From: CAZELM01 sp964512995
GTDB lineage: Bacteria; CSSED10-310
Length of the DNA stretch: 64,000 bases
Direction: 5' to 3'
Assembly: GCA_964512995.1 (NCBI GenBank)
Contig: CAZELM010000024.1
Coordinates: 9,157 to 73,156 of the forward strand
The translations under genes were made by a program, and so were the position numbers. This document shows positions 42,207 to 51,936 of this stretch, piece by piece. The first letter of the stretch is position 1; every line of letters begins with the position of its first letter. The notes under the pieces were generated by a model. The model ran no database searches. It had not been told where the DNA came from and was given only the letters and a program-made list of their open reading frames with translations.

Positions 42207-45094
42207 CTGATCACCAATCCCGGTAGTGCATTCCAGTTATCACCAAAATGTCCCGCCTCGAGATAGGACCGTTCACCTTTGAGCCTCCCACCATATTGAG
42301 TCGTGACATGCCGATTAAAAATAACATAATCCGGCAGAAATTGGGGAAGAAAAAGGGATTCGATCAATCCCAGTGGTGTACAGGCGAGAGTGATCCGGAT
42401 ATACCGGTCCGGAACATACGGACTAGGCTGGATAAATACTGCTGCCGTGTCCAACCCGGAATACTCCCGATCGGATATCGAGATGGATGATGGTCCGCAC
42501 TGGATCGGTGTCTGTCCCAGACGTGCGATCTCCATGTTTGTCTGCGCATTTCCAAACAACGCCAGCGAATAATACGCTCGGTCCTCATCCGTCACTTCCC
42601 GATCGGTTTTGACCGGAAACGCAATATCCACAACACCTCCCGGCACACCCTGTCTCCCGGAAGCCTGCATCGATGCAACCCGATAAGCGACTGCCTGCCA
42701 TGCCTGATCCCTGCCCGGTATCACAAACAAAACCGGTCCGTTCCAGATGTCATGCAGTGGCCCCTCCAAACGATGCCTGGATGACCCACCTGATTCACCC
42801 GGATTTCGTTCAGGCTCCCATTGACCGGAAACCAATGTGTATGTACTTTCAGGAAGGCTTCGTGAAAATGATACCGGCTGACCATCGATCCGGATGCGGG
42901 TGCCAGAAAAGCCCGACGGCAATGCACTGGAACGGATCGAAAATTGTTTGATGTTCTGCGTGTGAATCTGAATCGTATTCTTTTCCACATCCCCCTGAAT
43001 CACCATCTGTTTCCGCGGCGTCAAAAACGCCTCGATGCGTATCCAGTACGCCTGATTATTCCGGATGGAACAGGAACTGAAACGGATTGATTTCGGATTT
43101 GGATTCCGTCTGATATTCTTCAGTTCCTCAAATATTCGGCCGCTCCGATATGCCCGCCGCCAGACCTCATGACCCATATCATAAAACCGGCTCTTGACGG
43201 AATATCCGAAGCTGTGCAGCCGGTCGATAAAAACACGCGCACGTTCCGGCTCATCACCCGTCCCATGATCACAGAACATGGCCAGATTTCGTGCATTTCG
43301 AACCCATTCCTGGGGAGCGGCCTGTTGCAGGCACCATGTTTCCCAAGGTTCATAAGGCCCTTTCCTCAGCTCCCGCAGATGCATGAGATCATAATACCCG
43401 CAAACGGAGTAACATCCCGCATATCGGTCCGGATATTTCAGTGCGAGTGATGCAGCGCCATACCCTCCCAGAGACAATCCCGTGATGAACACCCGGTTCC
43501 GATCGATCGGAAAGAGCTGCTCGACGATCCATTGCGTCCGCAACACATCCCATTCGGAATAATACCGGTATGCGGCATCACCGTGTGCATCGGAAGCCAG
43601 CACAAACCACGGAACATCCGGCAACGGAATATCCCGCTTTTCCGCGACCGATTCCAACTCGGGCGATTCCACATCACATCCAAACACCCGGTCGATGGTC
43701 AATCGTGACCGCGTTCCCTGACCATGAAGGGCGACGATTAACGGAAATGGAGATGAACTGGAATTGCACTGGCGCGGCTGATACAGAACGAATCTCTGGA
43801 GGCGATGATCGAATGGTGACCGATAGGCCAGAGTCACCGGATTTTCTTTCTGAAAAACATCCTCCGGCTTCCCTTGCTGAAGCAATGCCAGATCGATCCG
43901 AGCACTGTGAACGATCCGGTTTCGATAGGCCGCGTCGGGTTCATTCTCGGTGATGACACGCATCAGCCGCTCCGTGTCCGAACGAATCGATGCAACCGCG
44001 ATTCGCGTGCGGAGTTCACTCGGGTCGACCGGATCCGGTATCTCCAGCGGTTCCGGTTCATCCGGATAACGGGATAAGCGATCGTTAAGCTGATGGAGCA
44101 ACTCGATTTCATCCGGATCGATCAGCCATTCTTTGCGCATGATGCGTTGCTGATCCTGAGAAAAAATATCGATAACATACGCACCATCCCGTGTGTCCGG
44201 GAGCGGGATCTCGACAGACCGATCCAGTGGTACCTGCCGGACAATGGTTCCATTGACCGTGAGCTGCGCCACGATTGGAGGAAGTGTCAGACCTTGCACC
44301 CGGAATCCACCGGATCTGTAATCCAGCGTGATATGGCCGTTCTGCTGATCCACATGTAATGAAGGAGAGATATTGCATTTCTGAAGAGCCTGCGTTTGCC
44401 ATGACTGATCCCGGAAAAGCGATGCAGGCAATGAAAATGCCAGATTATCCGGACACGCGAAATCACCATTCACCACTCGGAAAAAGAATCCCCACGCACC
44501 CGAACCATTCGTGATTTCCAGGCAAAGCACATGCTCACCTCTGGCGATCGATACATCCACAGCAAACTGATCGGACATCGCCGGATGCGCAGTCGTATCA
44601 GAATAAATCTCGCTCCCATCGATGGACATCGAGAATCCATCATCGGATCCCATAAGAAACCATCCACTCCAGTCTTCTCGAGCGCTGATCGTGATCCATG
44701 CACTCACACTGGCATTCTTTTTTTCTCCAAAATAATCGGTGAGATCGATATAATTCCGGTGATCGGAAATGGCGAGTATCCCCGGAAAATCCATATATGC
44801 TTGTGATGGGATGCGATTCGTGATCGTGGCGGTTTTCGATGGTGTCACCCGCCATACGCCGATGTACCCCTCCTCGTCCGGGAGAACAACTCGGTCTCCG
44901 TTCCGGATCGTGGCGTGGATTTCTTCTGTGGTATTCTGATCTGCCGCCACACTGCCGACCGAGATGACCATGATCGAATAAAAGAAAGCAAAGCATAGAT
45001 ATGTGCCACGAAGAAATTTCCATTCCCGGATCTGTAATACATGGGAAAGGATTCTGTTTGAAAAAATAGCAAAGGTATGCCCGTTCAATATCAT
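42203..45094 (-). CDS. Large secreted alpha/beta-hydrolase (esterase/peptidase-like)
   Basis: The 963-residue protein starts with a long N-terminal segment and one hydrophobic stretch (YLCFAFFYSIMVISVGSVAA), a signal peptide or anchor. A central hydrolase domain has the nucleophile elbow GLSLGGYG, a likely Asp in FCDHGTGDE and a His in YDMGHEVW, so the triad is complete. Flanking regions look like beta-rich domains (GWFLMGSDDGFSMSIDG upstream). It resembles secreted esterases or prolyl-oligopeptidase relatives. The stop overlaps the next gene by four bases. I infer periplasmic action on a polymer or ester; the substrate is unknown. Confidence 0.8.
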   Translation of the reverse strand: MILNGHTFAIFSNRILSHVLQIREWKFLRGTYLCFAFFYSIMVISVGSVAADQNTTEEIHATIRNGDRVVLPDEEGYIGVWRVTPSKTATITNRIPSQAYMDFPGILAISDHRNYIDLTDYFGEKKNASVSAWITISAREDWSGWFLMGSDDGFSMSIDGSEIYSDTTAHPAMSDQFAVDVSIARGEHVLCLEITNGSGAWGFFFRVVNGDFACPDNLAFSLPASLFRDQSWQTQALQKCNISPSLHVDQQNGHITLDYRSGGFRVQGLTLPPIVAQLTVNGTIVRQVPLDRSVEIPLPDTRDGAYVIDIFSQDQQRIMRKEWLIDPDEIELLHQLNDRLSRYPDEPEPLEIPDPVDPSELRTRIAVASIRSDTERLMRVITENEPDAAYRNRIVHSARIDLALLQQGKPEDVFQKENPVTLAYRSPFDHRLQRFVLYQPRQCNSSSSPFPLIVALHGQGTRSRLTIDRVFGCDVESPELESVAEKRDIPLPDVPWFVLASDAHGDAAYRYYSEWDVLRTQWIVEQLFPIDRNRVFITGLSLGGYGAASLALKYPDRYAGCYSVCGYYDLMHLRELRKGPYEPWETWCLQQAAPQEWVRNARNLAMFCDHGTGDEPERARVFIDRLHSFGYSVKSRFYDMGHEVWRRAYRSGRIFEELKNIRRNPNPKSIRFSSCSIRNNQAYWIRIEAFLTPRKQMVIQGDVEKNTIQIHTQNIKQFSIRSSALPSGFSGTRIRIDGQPVSFSRSLPESTYTLVSGQWEPERNPGESGGSSRHRLEGPLHDIWNGPVLFVIPGRDQAWQAVAYRVASMQASGRQGVPGGVVDIAFPVKTDREVTDEDRAYYSLALFGNAQTNMEIARLGQTPIQCGPSSISISDREYSGLDTAAVFIQPSPYVPDRYIRITLACTPLGLIESLFLPQFLPDYVIFNRHVTTQYGGRLKGERSYLEAGHFGDNWNALPGLVIR

Positions 45095-45247
45095 GAAATA
45101 ACACCATGAAGCCTGCTGTTTACATGATCTTGAGATGAAAGGCTTTTCACGAATCTTCTTTTAAAAAGATGTCCGAATATGATCGGTATCGGAATGAGAT
45201 ACCCGCTTTCCTGTTTCCTCAAGATAGACCCCGTTGTCTCCGATGGG

Positions 45248-46162
45248 TCATTTTAATGGAGTGGGTGTTGATTGGTCTGCTGATGGTGTGGTGGAGACCG
45301 GGGTTTCTGGTGTGGCAGTCGGCGGTTTGGCCGTAAAATGACCTCCGGCCATGGGACCGAATTTGGCATTTCCAGCAATTTTTTTGTGGATATTCCCCTC
45401 GCTGTCTTTCGTGACCATATACAGCTTGCCCATCTGCATCCGGGGTCCTACGGGTAAAATCATGATGCCATTCGGCTTGAGCTGCTCCACCAGAGCCGGT
45501 GGAATATGATCGGTCTGGCACGTGACGAGAATTTTTTCGTATGGAGCGAACTCCTTGAGGCCGAAGTAGCCATCTCCCTGAATCGTTGTCACTTTTCCCG
45601 GCACATACTGCAGCGCGGTCAGGCGCTTTTCTGCCAGAGACTGCAGTTGTTTGACGATCTCGATCGTATAGACATGACCCGCCAGCTCCGCATTGATGGA
45701 CGTGTGATATCCTGATCCGGTTCCGATTTCCAGTACGGTATCTTCCGATGTCAATTGCAGGAGGTCTGTCATTTTGGCAACCATGAACGGATCCGTGATG
45801 GACAGCCCGTAGTAATTGGGAAGCCATCGCATTCCATACGCTTCTTCCACATATTCAACCGGGACATAACAATGCCGGGGAACTCTCCGCATCGCCTCAT
45901 ATACTGCCGGATTGATCGATTTCCCCCGTCCTGCTTTGAGTTTTTCGATCATTTCATCGCGGCGTTGTGCATATACGTCATCGGACTGTTTTCCCTTTGT
46001 CAGAATGGGTTTTCCATCGCTCAGTTCGGTGGTATCCGGCAGGTGCTTACTTTGAACCGGAAGGGGCGATGCAGGGAATTCCTGGGAATGGATGGATGCG
46101 GTAATCAAAATGATTCCATAGAAAAAGAAACCAAATACCCCTGCCTTTGATCTGGCATTCAT
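45248..46162 (-). CDS. pcm: Protein-L-isoaspartate O-methyltransferase with signal peptide
   Basis: The enzyme methylates isoaspartyl residues to repair aged proteins. Family motifs are clear: RVPRHCYVPVEYVEEAYG, SITDPFMVAKMTDLL, the SAM motif VLEIGTGSGYHTSINAELAG and VTCQTDHIPPALVEQLKP. Unusually for the cytosolic housekeeping form, it starts with a signal-peptide-like stretch (AGVFGFFFYGIILITASIHS) and a low-complexity linker, and ends in a Thr/Pro-rich tail. The 304-residue length reflects these additions. AAAGGAG precedes the ATG. A periplasmic location would raise the question of SAM supply. Confidence 0.9.
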   Translation of the reverse strand: MNARSKAGVFGFFFYGIILITASIHSQEFPASPLPVQSKHLPDTTELSDGKPILTKGKQSDDVYAQRRDEMIEKLKAGRGKSINPAVYEAMRRVPRHCYVPVEYVEEAYGMRWLPNYYGLSITDPFMVAKMTDLLQLTSEDTVLEIGTGSGYHTSINAELAGHVYTIEIVKQLQSLAEKRLTALQYVPGKVTTIQGDGYFGLKEFAPYEKILVTCQTDHIPPALVEQLKPNGIMILPVGPRMQMGKLYMVTKDSEGNIHKKIAGNAKFGPMAGGHFTAKPPTATPETPVSTTPSADQSTPTPLK

Positions 46163-46359
46163 TTTATTTGCTCCTTTGGGGAAAATTCCGAATGGGACGA
46201 TAAAAGGATTATGGCGTCATTTCACGCCGTCCTTTCTGATTTTGATTAAAAACCGCTTCGGTTTCTTTGTCAATATGATTCCGTGGTTCCATCCTGGATC
46301 TGATTTTTAAAATCACAGACCCGATCCGTTGTCATGCGGAGTTCCGCTGCCGGTTCAAG

Positions 46360-47169
46360 TCATGATTCTTTGGGGAGTTGGATACGGCTCATAAAATGGC
46401 GAACGCGGGATTCATCGACATCCTTCTCTGCGCTTCCATCCTGCTTGAAGGTGCTGCCGACAATAAATCCATCGGCCAGTTCTCCGAGCATACTGACATT
46501 ATCGGGAGTGGTACCGCTTCCGATAAATACCGGCAAATGGGTATGTTCGCAGACGGCTCGGAGATCATCGATTTTTGCCGGAGATCCCGTTCGGTCACCG
46601 GATACGATGATCGCATCCACCATACCCCGTTCGGTCAGGTCCAGTGTTTCAAGTTCGAGACTCCGATCCGCCAGTGGAGCGGCGTGTTTTACGGCGACAT
46701 CGGCGAAGATCAGCACAGTCGATTTCAGACTGGTTCGATACCGAAGCGTCCGATAACTCATGCCTTGTATGATTCCCTGATCCGTCAGCGCGGCTCCCAT
46801 GTGAATGTTCACGCGAATGAACGGTGCCTGAATCGCCGTAGCGATTGCCATGGCAGACATCGCATCATTTCGAAGGGCATTGATACCGATCGGAAGGTGA
46901 CACGCACGGACCAGCTCCCATCCGATCACGGTCATGGCAGCGGTTGTTTCCGCTGGAATCCGGTCCGGATAAAACGGACTATCGCCGAAGTTTTCCACGA
47001 TCAGCCCAGAGATCCCATGCTTTTCATAGATCAGTGCCTCCTGAAGTGCACGATCGATGATTTGGCTCATGTTGCCATCATATCGGGGCGATCCGGGAAG
47101 CGGCAGTAAATGAATACACCCAATGACCGGTTTTGAAGAACTGAAGATGTCCAGGGCACGATGGTCCAC
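46360..47169 (-). CDS. BtpA/SgcQ-family TIM-barrel protein
   Basis: The 269-residue protein shows the family start (KPVIGCIHLLPLPGSPRYDG), later GLIVENFGDSPFYPDR, GINALRNDAMSAMAIA and the phosphate-binding end (PVFIGSGTTPDNVSML). BtpA is linked to photosystem I stability in cyanobacteria, while most bacterial members, including SgcQ, are of unknown function and probably act as sugar-phosphate or nucleotide enzymes. The start is a GTG at 47169 behind AGGAGG. The gene stands alone between pcm and a regulator, so context gives no further hint. Confidence 0.85.
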   Translation of the reverse strand: MDHRALDIFSSSKPVIGCIHLLPLPGSPRYDGNMSQIIDRALQEALIYEKHGISGLIVENFGDSPFYPDRIPAETTAAMTVIGWELVRACHLPIGINALRNDAMSAMAIATAIQAPFIRVNIHMGAALTDQGIIQGMSYRTLRYRTSLKSTVLIFADVAVKHAAPLADRSLELETLDLTERGMVDAIIVSGDRTGSPAKIDDLRAVCEHTHLPVFIGSGTTPDNVSMLGELADGFIVGSTFKQDGSAEKDVDESRVRHFMSRIQLPKES

Positions 47170-47280
47170 GTATATTCCTCCTATGACGTTTCATCTGAAA
47201 TGAGTTTATGGTTGCATTTTCTGATCCATCGCATGCCGGTGAAATATCCACCCCTCTTTTCAGTTTTGAGGTGATGGAAA

Positions 47281-47296
47281 CGTTCCACGTGGAACA
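47281..47296. promoter_or_regulatory. parS-like palindrome (ParB binding site)
   Basis: GTTCCACGTGGAAC at 47282-47295 is a perfect 14-base palindrome and matches the chromosomal parS core GTTnCACGTGnAAC. parS sites cluster near the replication origin. Only this copy is seen in the window, in the intergenic gap between the BtpA and response-regulator genes. A transcription-factor site of chance palindromic form is the alternative. Confidence 0.6.
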
Positions 47297-47345
47297 ACAG
47301 CACCCGTTACGATACTCGTTACGATGGCGGCAGGATCTCCGTGGA

Positions 47346-48257
47346 TCAATTCTGTTTTTCTCTTTTTTCTTTATACATCAGATTATCCGCCTGAGACAGC
47401 AACTTCTCCAGGGATAGCATTGATTCCGGATCATACTGGACCACTCCGCAACTGATATCCAGACGGAAGCCGCGCTTGCCGCTTGTATTATACATTGACA
47501 ACACATCTTTCAGGCGCTGGATCAGTTGCTGAGCGGTTTCAAGTGTCGCGTCCATCGCCATGACGACAAACTCATCACCACCAATCCGTCCCAGTTGGTC
47601 GGTCTTTCTGAAGATCCGCCGCAACAGCTCCGCGAAGTCTTTCAGAGCTATATCTCCCCCTTCGGTATGACCCCAGGTATCATTGATCTCTTTCAGTCGA
47701 TCGATATCGATGAAAATAACGGAAATATCTTTCCTGCTGCTCATCTCCAGACATCGCTGCGCCGCATCAAAAAATGTACGTCGATTATACAACTGCGTCA
47801 GATCATCAAACCTGGACACTTTTTGAAGTTCTACCTGCAGCCGGTGGCGTTCGATGGCATAATGGATGGAACGACGAAGGAAATGGGGATTGATTGCATC
47901 TTTCAGGAGATAATCCTGAGCCCCGCGTTTCACCGCTTCCACCGCCATCTCTTCGTCCAGCAAACCGGTGAGCACAATGACGGGGATATCCGGAGAATGC
48001 AGGCGTGTCTGGATGAGCGAATCGATCCCGACGCTGTCCGGGAGAGAAAGATCGAGAAGAATCAGGTGCACCTTGTGATGCTCCAGGTGCCGGAATCCTT
48101 TGGATAATCGATCGACAATGATCAATTCAAATGGCGATTCGAAATGATGTTTCAGCATCTGATCAATGATAGCGCCATCGGCCGGATTGTCTTCGATCAT
48201 GAGTATCTTCAGTTTGTCATCCGATACGATCGGGTTGAAATTGTCCGGAGAATCCAT
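47346..48257 (-). CDS. Response regulator with GGDEF diguanylate cyclase domain
   Basis: Residues 15-135 are a receiver domain (KILMIEDNPADG, LILLDLSLPDSVG with the phospho-Asp, PVIVLTG). Residues 160-300 are a GGDEF domain with the intact active loop RIGGDEFVVM. An inhibitory-site RxxD motif (RKTD) stands five residues before the GGDEF, so product feedback is likely. The protein would make c-di-GMP in response to a histidine kinase that is not in the window. AGGTGG lies upstream of the ATG. Confidence 0.93.
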   Translation of the reverse strand: MDSPDNFNPIVSDDKLKILMIEDNPADGAIIDQMLKHHFESPFELIIVDRLSKGFRHLEHHKVHLILLDLSLPDSVGIDSLIQTRLHSPDIPVIVLTGLLDEEMAVEAVKRGAQDYLLKDAINPHFLRRSIHYAIERHRLQVELQKVSRFDDLTQLYNRRTFFDAAQRCLEMSSRKDISVIFIDIDRLKEINDTWGHTEGGDIALKDFAELLRRIFRKTDQLGRIGGDEFVVMAMDATLETAQQLIQRLKDVLSMYNTSGKRGFRLDISCGVVQYDPESMLSLEKLLSQADNLMYKEKREKQN

Positions 48258-48540
48258 ACGCGTTTTCCACCTCCCAGCAGTTAATGATTCACTCCAATCA
48301 TTAACGGTTACGTTTGACCGATTTGCCGTTTCCTCTGCAATTTAGAACTACAGTATAATCCATTATTGTCATGATGTAAATATTTACAGCTCCGGACACC
48401 AGATCTCATCGATATTGGTTAAAAGAAACATCGTTGTCTGATGAATCCACCGATCAAATCAAACAACGATGCAACGCAAGAAACGATGTCAATGCAGAAG
48501 GATCCGATTCAATATCCCAGGTCAGATTTTATTCAGCCAA

Positions 48541-50268
48541 TCAAAGCACGACGACGATAAACGAGTTATACGCTTCAGAAGCGTACGCATCGGAAAGTTC
48601 CCAGCCACCGGAATAGAATTTGTATTGCAGCTTGCCGGTGTATGTCCCGGCGGCGACATTGGATAACATAAAGACAAAACTTCCGGGGAGCACATTCCAG
48701 TTGCTGACGGCGTATTTGACATATTTGGCGTTTGTATAGGTTTCATTCAATCCTGCTCGGAATACCGCATTGGGACCGCTATATTCATATGGTTGGGAGA
48801 ATGAAAAGAAAAACAGAACCGTTGCATTATCATGGGGAACTGTCACGGTCTGTGTCATCAGGTTCGCCCAGGTTGGTCCTGAAATCGCCGTATTCGCATT
48901 ACTTTCAACCATAAATGCAACAGCTCCGGATCCACTCGATCCGGCAGGTCCCATCGGTCCAGTCGGACCCCGAGCACCTTGAAGTCCTTGTGGGCCTGCG
49001 GGTCCCTGAGGACCCGTTGGTCCCACCAGACCGGTTGGATCACCCGTCCAGTTGCCGGCACTGTCGATCACCTGTCCCACTCCATCGATACTGAGCGTCT
49101 GGGCTTCCATATCTCCGGCAACATCCAATGTAGCGGACGGACTTAACGTCCCGACACCAACATTGCCATTTTGTTTGATAACCATCGCTGTCTGACTCGA
49201 ATCCAGCGGATCGGTTGTGCCGATCTCATCGTTGTTGACGCGGAATTCGATCCGTCCATCGTGATCGTTGTCATCGATACCCGCAATCGCAGCATAATAA
49301 CCTGCGCCTGTTGAACCGGAAATCATATTTCGGAATTGAATCGAGCTTCCAGAATCAGCTCCATAATTATTGGAATCCAGAACAAGAAACGGCGCTTCCT
49401 GACTGGTGGAAAGCGATTTCTGAATTTCCAAGGGGCTTTCCGGAGAAGAAGCACCGACACCGACACTTCCAGAGCTGTAATATATATTGGAGCCATTTTG
49501 CTGCCATACACTGTCACCCGTTGGTCCCGCAGGTCCAGTAACACCTTGGGGGCCGGTCGGTCCCGGAATGCCTTGCGGACCCGCAGGACCCGCCGGTCCA
49601 ACCGCTCCCTGGGGACCCGTCGGCCCTTGCAGTCCGGTTGCACCGGTGGGACCCGGGATTCCCTGAAGACCCGTAGCTCCCGGAATACCCTGCGGGCCGG
49701 CAGGACCTGTCGCTCCAACCAATCCCTGAAGACCCGTCGGTCCTTGCGGACCGGTTGCACCAGCGGGTCCCGGAACCCCCTGAGGACCGGTCGGTCCGAT
49801 CAACCCGGAGGGTTCACCAACCCACTCCCCATTTTCATTGATCACTGGACCATAATGATCGATGACAACCTGGAGCGGATGGATTTCCTGGCCTTTCACA
49901 TCCATGGCCTGATACGACTGACCGACGGCCGTGAGAAGCTGCCGGGGAGCCAATGTTTCTTCTCCAATCATGATCTCAAGCCAATATGATGTATCAAAAT
50001 CCAGGTCAATGGGATTGACTTCTCCCAGCTTGACATGAAAAATACCGTTTTCGATCGAAATATTGGTTTGCGTTTCCGACCATAACGCAACTCCACCGGT
50101 GTCGGTAGAAAATAAGGCAAATGTAAAGGAATAGTCTCCGGTGAGCGGATCACCGACTGAATCAAGCAGGTGTCCCTGATAATTGATCTGGTTGGGAATC
50201 TGCGCCGACAGGGAGCCGACAAAACAGAACCATGTCAATAATACCCACACGCTGAATTGTTTTTTCAT
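48541..50268 (-). CDS. Secreted collagen-like repeat protein
   Basis: The 575-residue protein has a signal peptide (FSVWVLLTWFCFVGSLSAQ) and a head domain that starts IPNQINYQGHLLDSVGDPLTG, common in secreted proteins of uncultured diderm bacteria. Then come about 33 collagen Gly-X-Y triplets (GPTGPQGVPGPAGATGPQG and so on), a beta-rich middle (SVGVGASSPESPLEIQKSLS), a second run of about 12 triplets, and a C-terminal globular domain. No cell-wall anchor is seen. The start is the ATG at 50268 behind GGAGGTAACAGG. Likely a surface filament or adhesin. Confidence 0.88.
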   Translation of the reverse strand: MKKQFSVWVLLTWFCFVGSLSAQIPNQINYQGHLLDSVGDPLTGDYSFTFALFSTDTGGVALWSETQTNISIENGIFHVKLGEVNPIDLDFDTSYWLEIMIGEETLAPRQLLTAVGQSYQAMDVKGQEIHPLQVVIDHYGPVINENGEWVGEPSGLIGPTGPQGVPGPAGATGPQGPTGLQGLVGATGPAGPQGIPGATGLQGIPGPTGATGLQGPTGPQGAVGPAGPAGPQGIPGPTGPQGVTGPAGPTGDSVWQQNGSNIYYSSGSVGVGASSPESPLEIQKSLSTSQEAPFLVLDSNNYGADSGSSIQFRNMISGSTGAGYYAAIAGIDDNDHDGRIEFRVNNDEIGTTDPLDSSQTAMVIKQNGNVGVGTLSPSATLDVAGDMEAQTLSIDGVGQVIDSAGNWTGDPTGLVGPTGPQGPAGPQGLQGARGPTGPMGPAGSSGSGAVAFMVESNANTAISGPTWANLMTQTVTVPHDNATVLFFFSFSQPYEYSGPNAVFRAGLNETYTNAKYVKYAVSNWNVLPGSFVFMLSNVAAGTYTGKLQYKFYSGGWELSDAYASEAYNSFIVVVL

Positions 50269-50485
50269 CCTGTTACCTCCTCCATCATTCCATATATTGA
50301 TGGTTCGATCTGATGCCATACTGATGCGAATGAGAAGATGCTCTCATCAATTGTCATAATTATATCGAATTACAGACAACCACAAAATATATTGCTGCAT
50401 TTTTATAACGGAGGAAAATCCGCATGACCGATGAACCGCTGCTTCAATGACACCGATCATCCCCAAAAAGCCGGTGCCTCTTCAA

Positions 50486-51736
50486 TCAGCAGGTTATCGC
50501 CGTAAACCCGAGCTGTTCCACAAGCTGTGCCAACTTCCGGGCATCCAGTTGATTCCCCTCAATCCGTGCCAATCCACTGTTGAGATTGACATCAACAACC
50601 CTCACGCCGGGAGATGATAAAAGCGTTTTCCGGACACTCTCGACACAGTGTTGGCAATTCATACCTTCAATCGAAAGGGTGATCATCATCGCATCATAAC
50701 CTTCAGTCATTGCCGGGCGATCGGCCGGGTGTTTCGACCGCCAACCAGCATAGATCAGAACAGCGATCAATATCAAGGCTGATAACTGTTTATATATACT
50801 GAACTCCTCATGAATATGACCGCTCGGTGGCATACCTGCAGAATCGGTGATGATCAGATCGATCAGGGAGCCACAAAACAAAGCGCCAATCCCGACGACA
50901 GCCAGATAGATCAGTGCAGTCCGGCGTCCCAGAATCCGCCAGATAGTCATGATGGCTGCAGCATTGGTGGCCGGCCCGGTCATCAGAAAAACCAAAACCG
51001 CTCCCGCTGAGACGCCCTTCATCCATAATGCCGCCGCGATCGGCACAGATGCCGTTGCGCACACATACATCGGAATGCCGGCAATCATCATCACGACCAT
51101 GCTCAGCCAGCCACTCCCCAGATATCGAACGAAAAAATCGCCCGGAATCAGCGCTGTAATCAGTCCGGCAATCAGAATCCCGATGACCAGGGGCCACCCG
51201 ATATCCTGAGGCAATGTGATAAATCCATGAGATATGGCGCGACGAAATGCGGAGGACGATCTTTCAACCGAACAACAGGAATCCGTGCACCCTGTCTGTG
51301 TTCCTGCTGTCTCTTTTTCCGGATCCCTGTCAAACAACCATACAGCCAATCCACCCATGATACCGGTCAGGAATGCAGCCAGTGGGCGAAAAATCGCAAA
51401 AACAGGACCCATCAAGCTGTATGTGACCAGAATACTGTCAACTCCGGTCTGAGGCGTCGATAAAAGAAACGACGTGGTCGCCGCCCGGGTCGCTCCATGC
51501 TTGCGCAATGACGCGGCAACCGGAATGACACCGCATGAACACAATGGCAGAGGGATTCCCAGCAGCGTGGCTTTGATAATTGATCCAACACTCCGCCTGC
51601 CCAGATGTCGCTCTACGAAACCCTGTGAAATGAATACCGACAAAGCTCCCGCAATGGCAAATCCTAACAACAAATACGGCGCCATCTCAGCCAGAACCAA
51701 CCAGAATCCAATGATGACAGAAACCAACGCATCCAT
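50486..51736 (-). CDS. Metal-efflux permease with C-terminal HMA domain
   Basis: This 416-residue permease of the DUF318/ArsP-like group has motifs PLPLCSCGVIPVA and SLRKHGATRAATTSFLLSTP. A Cys-rich loop (GCTDSCCSVE) lies between the two halves. About eight to ten membrane helices are followed by an HMA domain with the metal motif GMNCQHCVESV. The fusion matches the SO_0444-type copper/zinc efflux proteins, which export a soft metal delivered to the HMA part. The ATG at 51736 has GAGGT upstream; an ATG at 51754 is possible. No operon partner is adjacent. Confidence 0.86.
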   Translation of the reverse strand: MDALVSVIIGFWLVLAEMAPYLLLGFAIAGALSVFISQGFVERHLGRRSVGSIIKATLLGIPLPLCSCGVIPVAASLRKHGATRAATTSFLLSTPQTGVDSILVTYSLMGPVFAIFRPLAAFLTGIMGGLAVWLFDRDPEKETAGTQTGCTDSCCSVERSSSAFRRAISHGFITLPQDIGWPLVIGILIAGLITALIPGDFFVRYLGSGWLSMVVMMIAGIPMYVCATASVPIAAALWMKGVSAGAVLVFLMTGPATNAAAIMTIWRILGRRTALIYLAVVGIGALFCGSLIDLIITDSAGMPPSGHIHEEFSIYKQLSALILIAVLIYAGWRSKHPADRPAMTEGYDAMMITLSIEGMNCQHCVESVRKTLLSSPGVRVVDVNLNSGLARIEGNQLDARKLAQLVEQLGFTAITC

Positions 51737-51846
51737 ACTGACCTCGCTACCCATTCAGGATATCCGACATTTTCATCTCCCCGACAGACTCACTCTGCCG
51801 CTTTTCTCTTTATACACGATTATTCCCGATAAAAAAAGTTGGTTTT

Positions 51847-51860
51847 TTGATTTAAGTCAA
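51847..51860 (+). promoter_or_regulatory. HcpR/FNR-type site and promoter before the solute-binding gene
   Basis: TTGATTTAAGTCAA is a near-palindromic CRP/FNR-family box. A TATTAT -10 hexamer is at 51885-51890. The box centre is about 43 bases before the inferred start of transcription, the usual place for class II activation. A second, better box precedes hcp at 54968. Confidence 0.65.
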
Positions 51861-51936
51861 GGCACGAAACGAAAACACATGCGATATTATGCATCGAGAA
51901 CACAGGATCAACCGTTGTCATCACAGGGAGGTGCTC

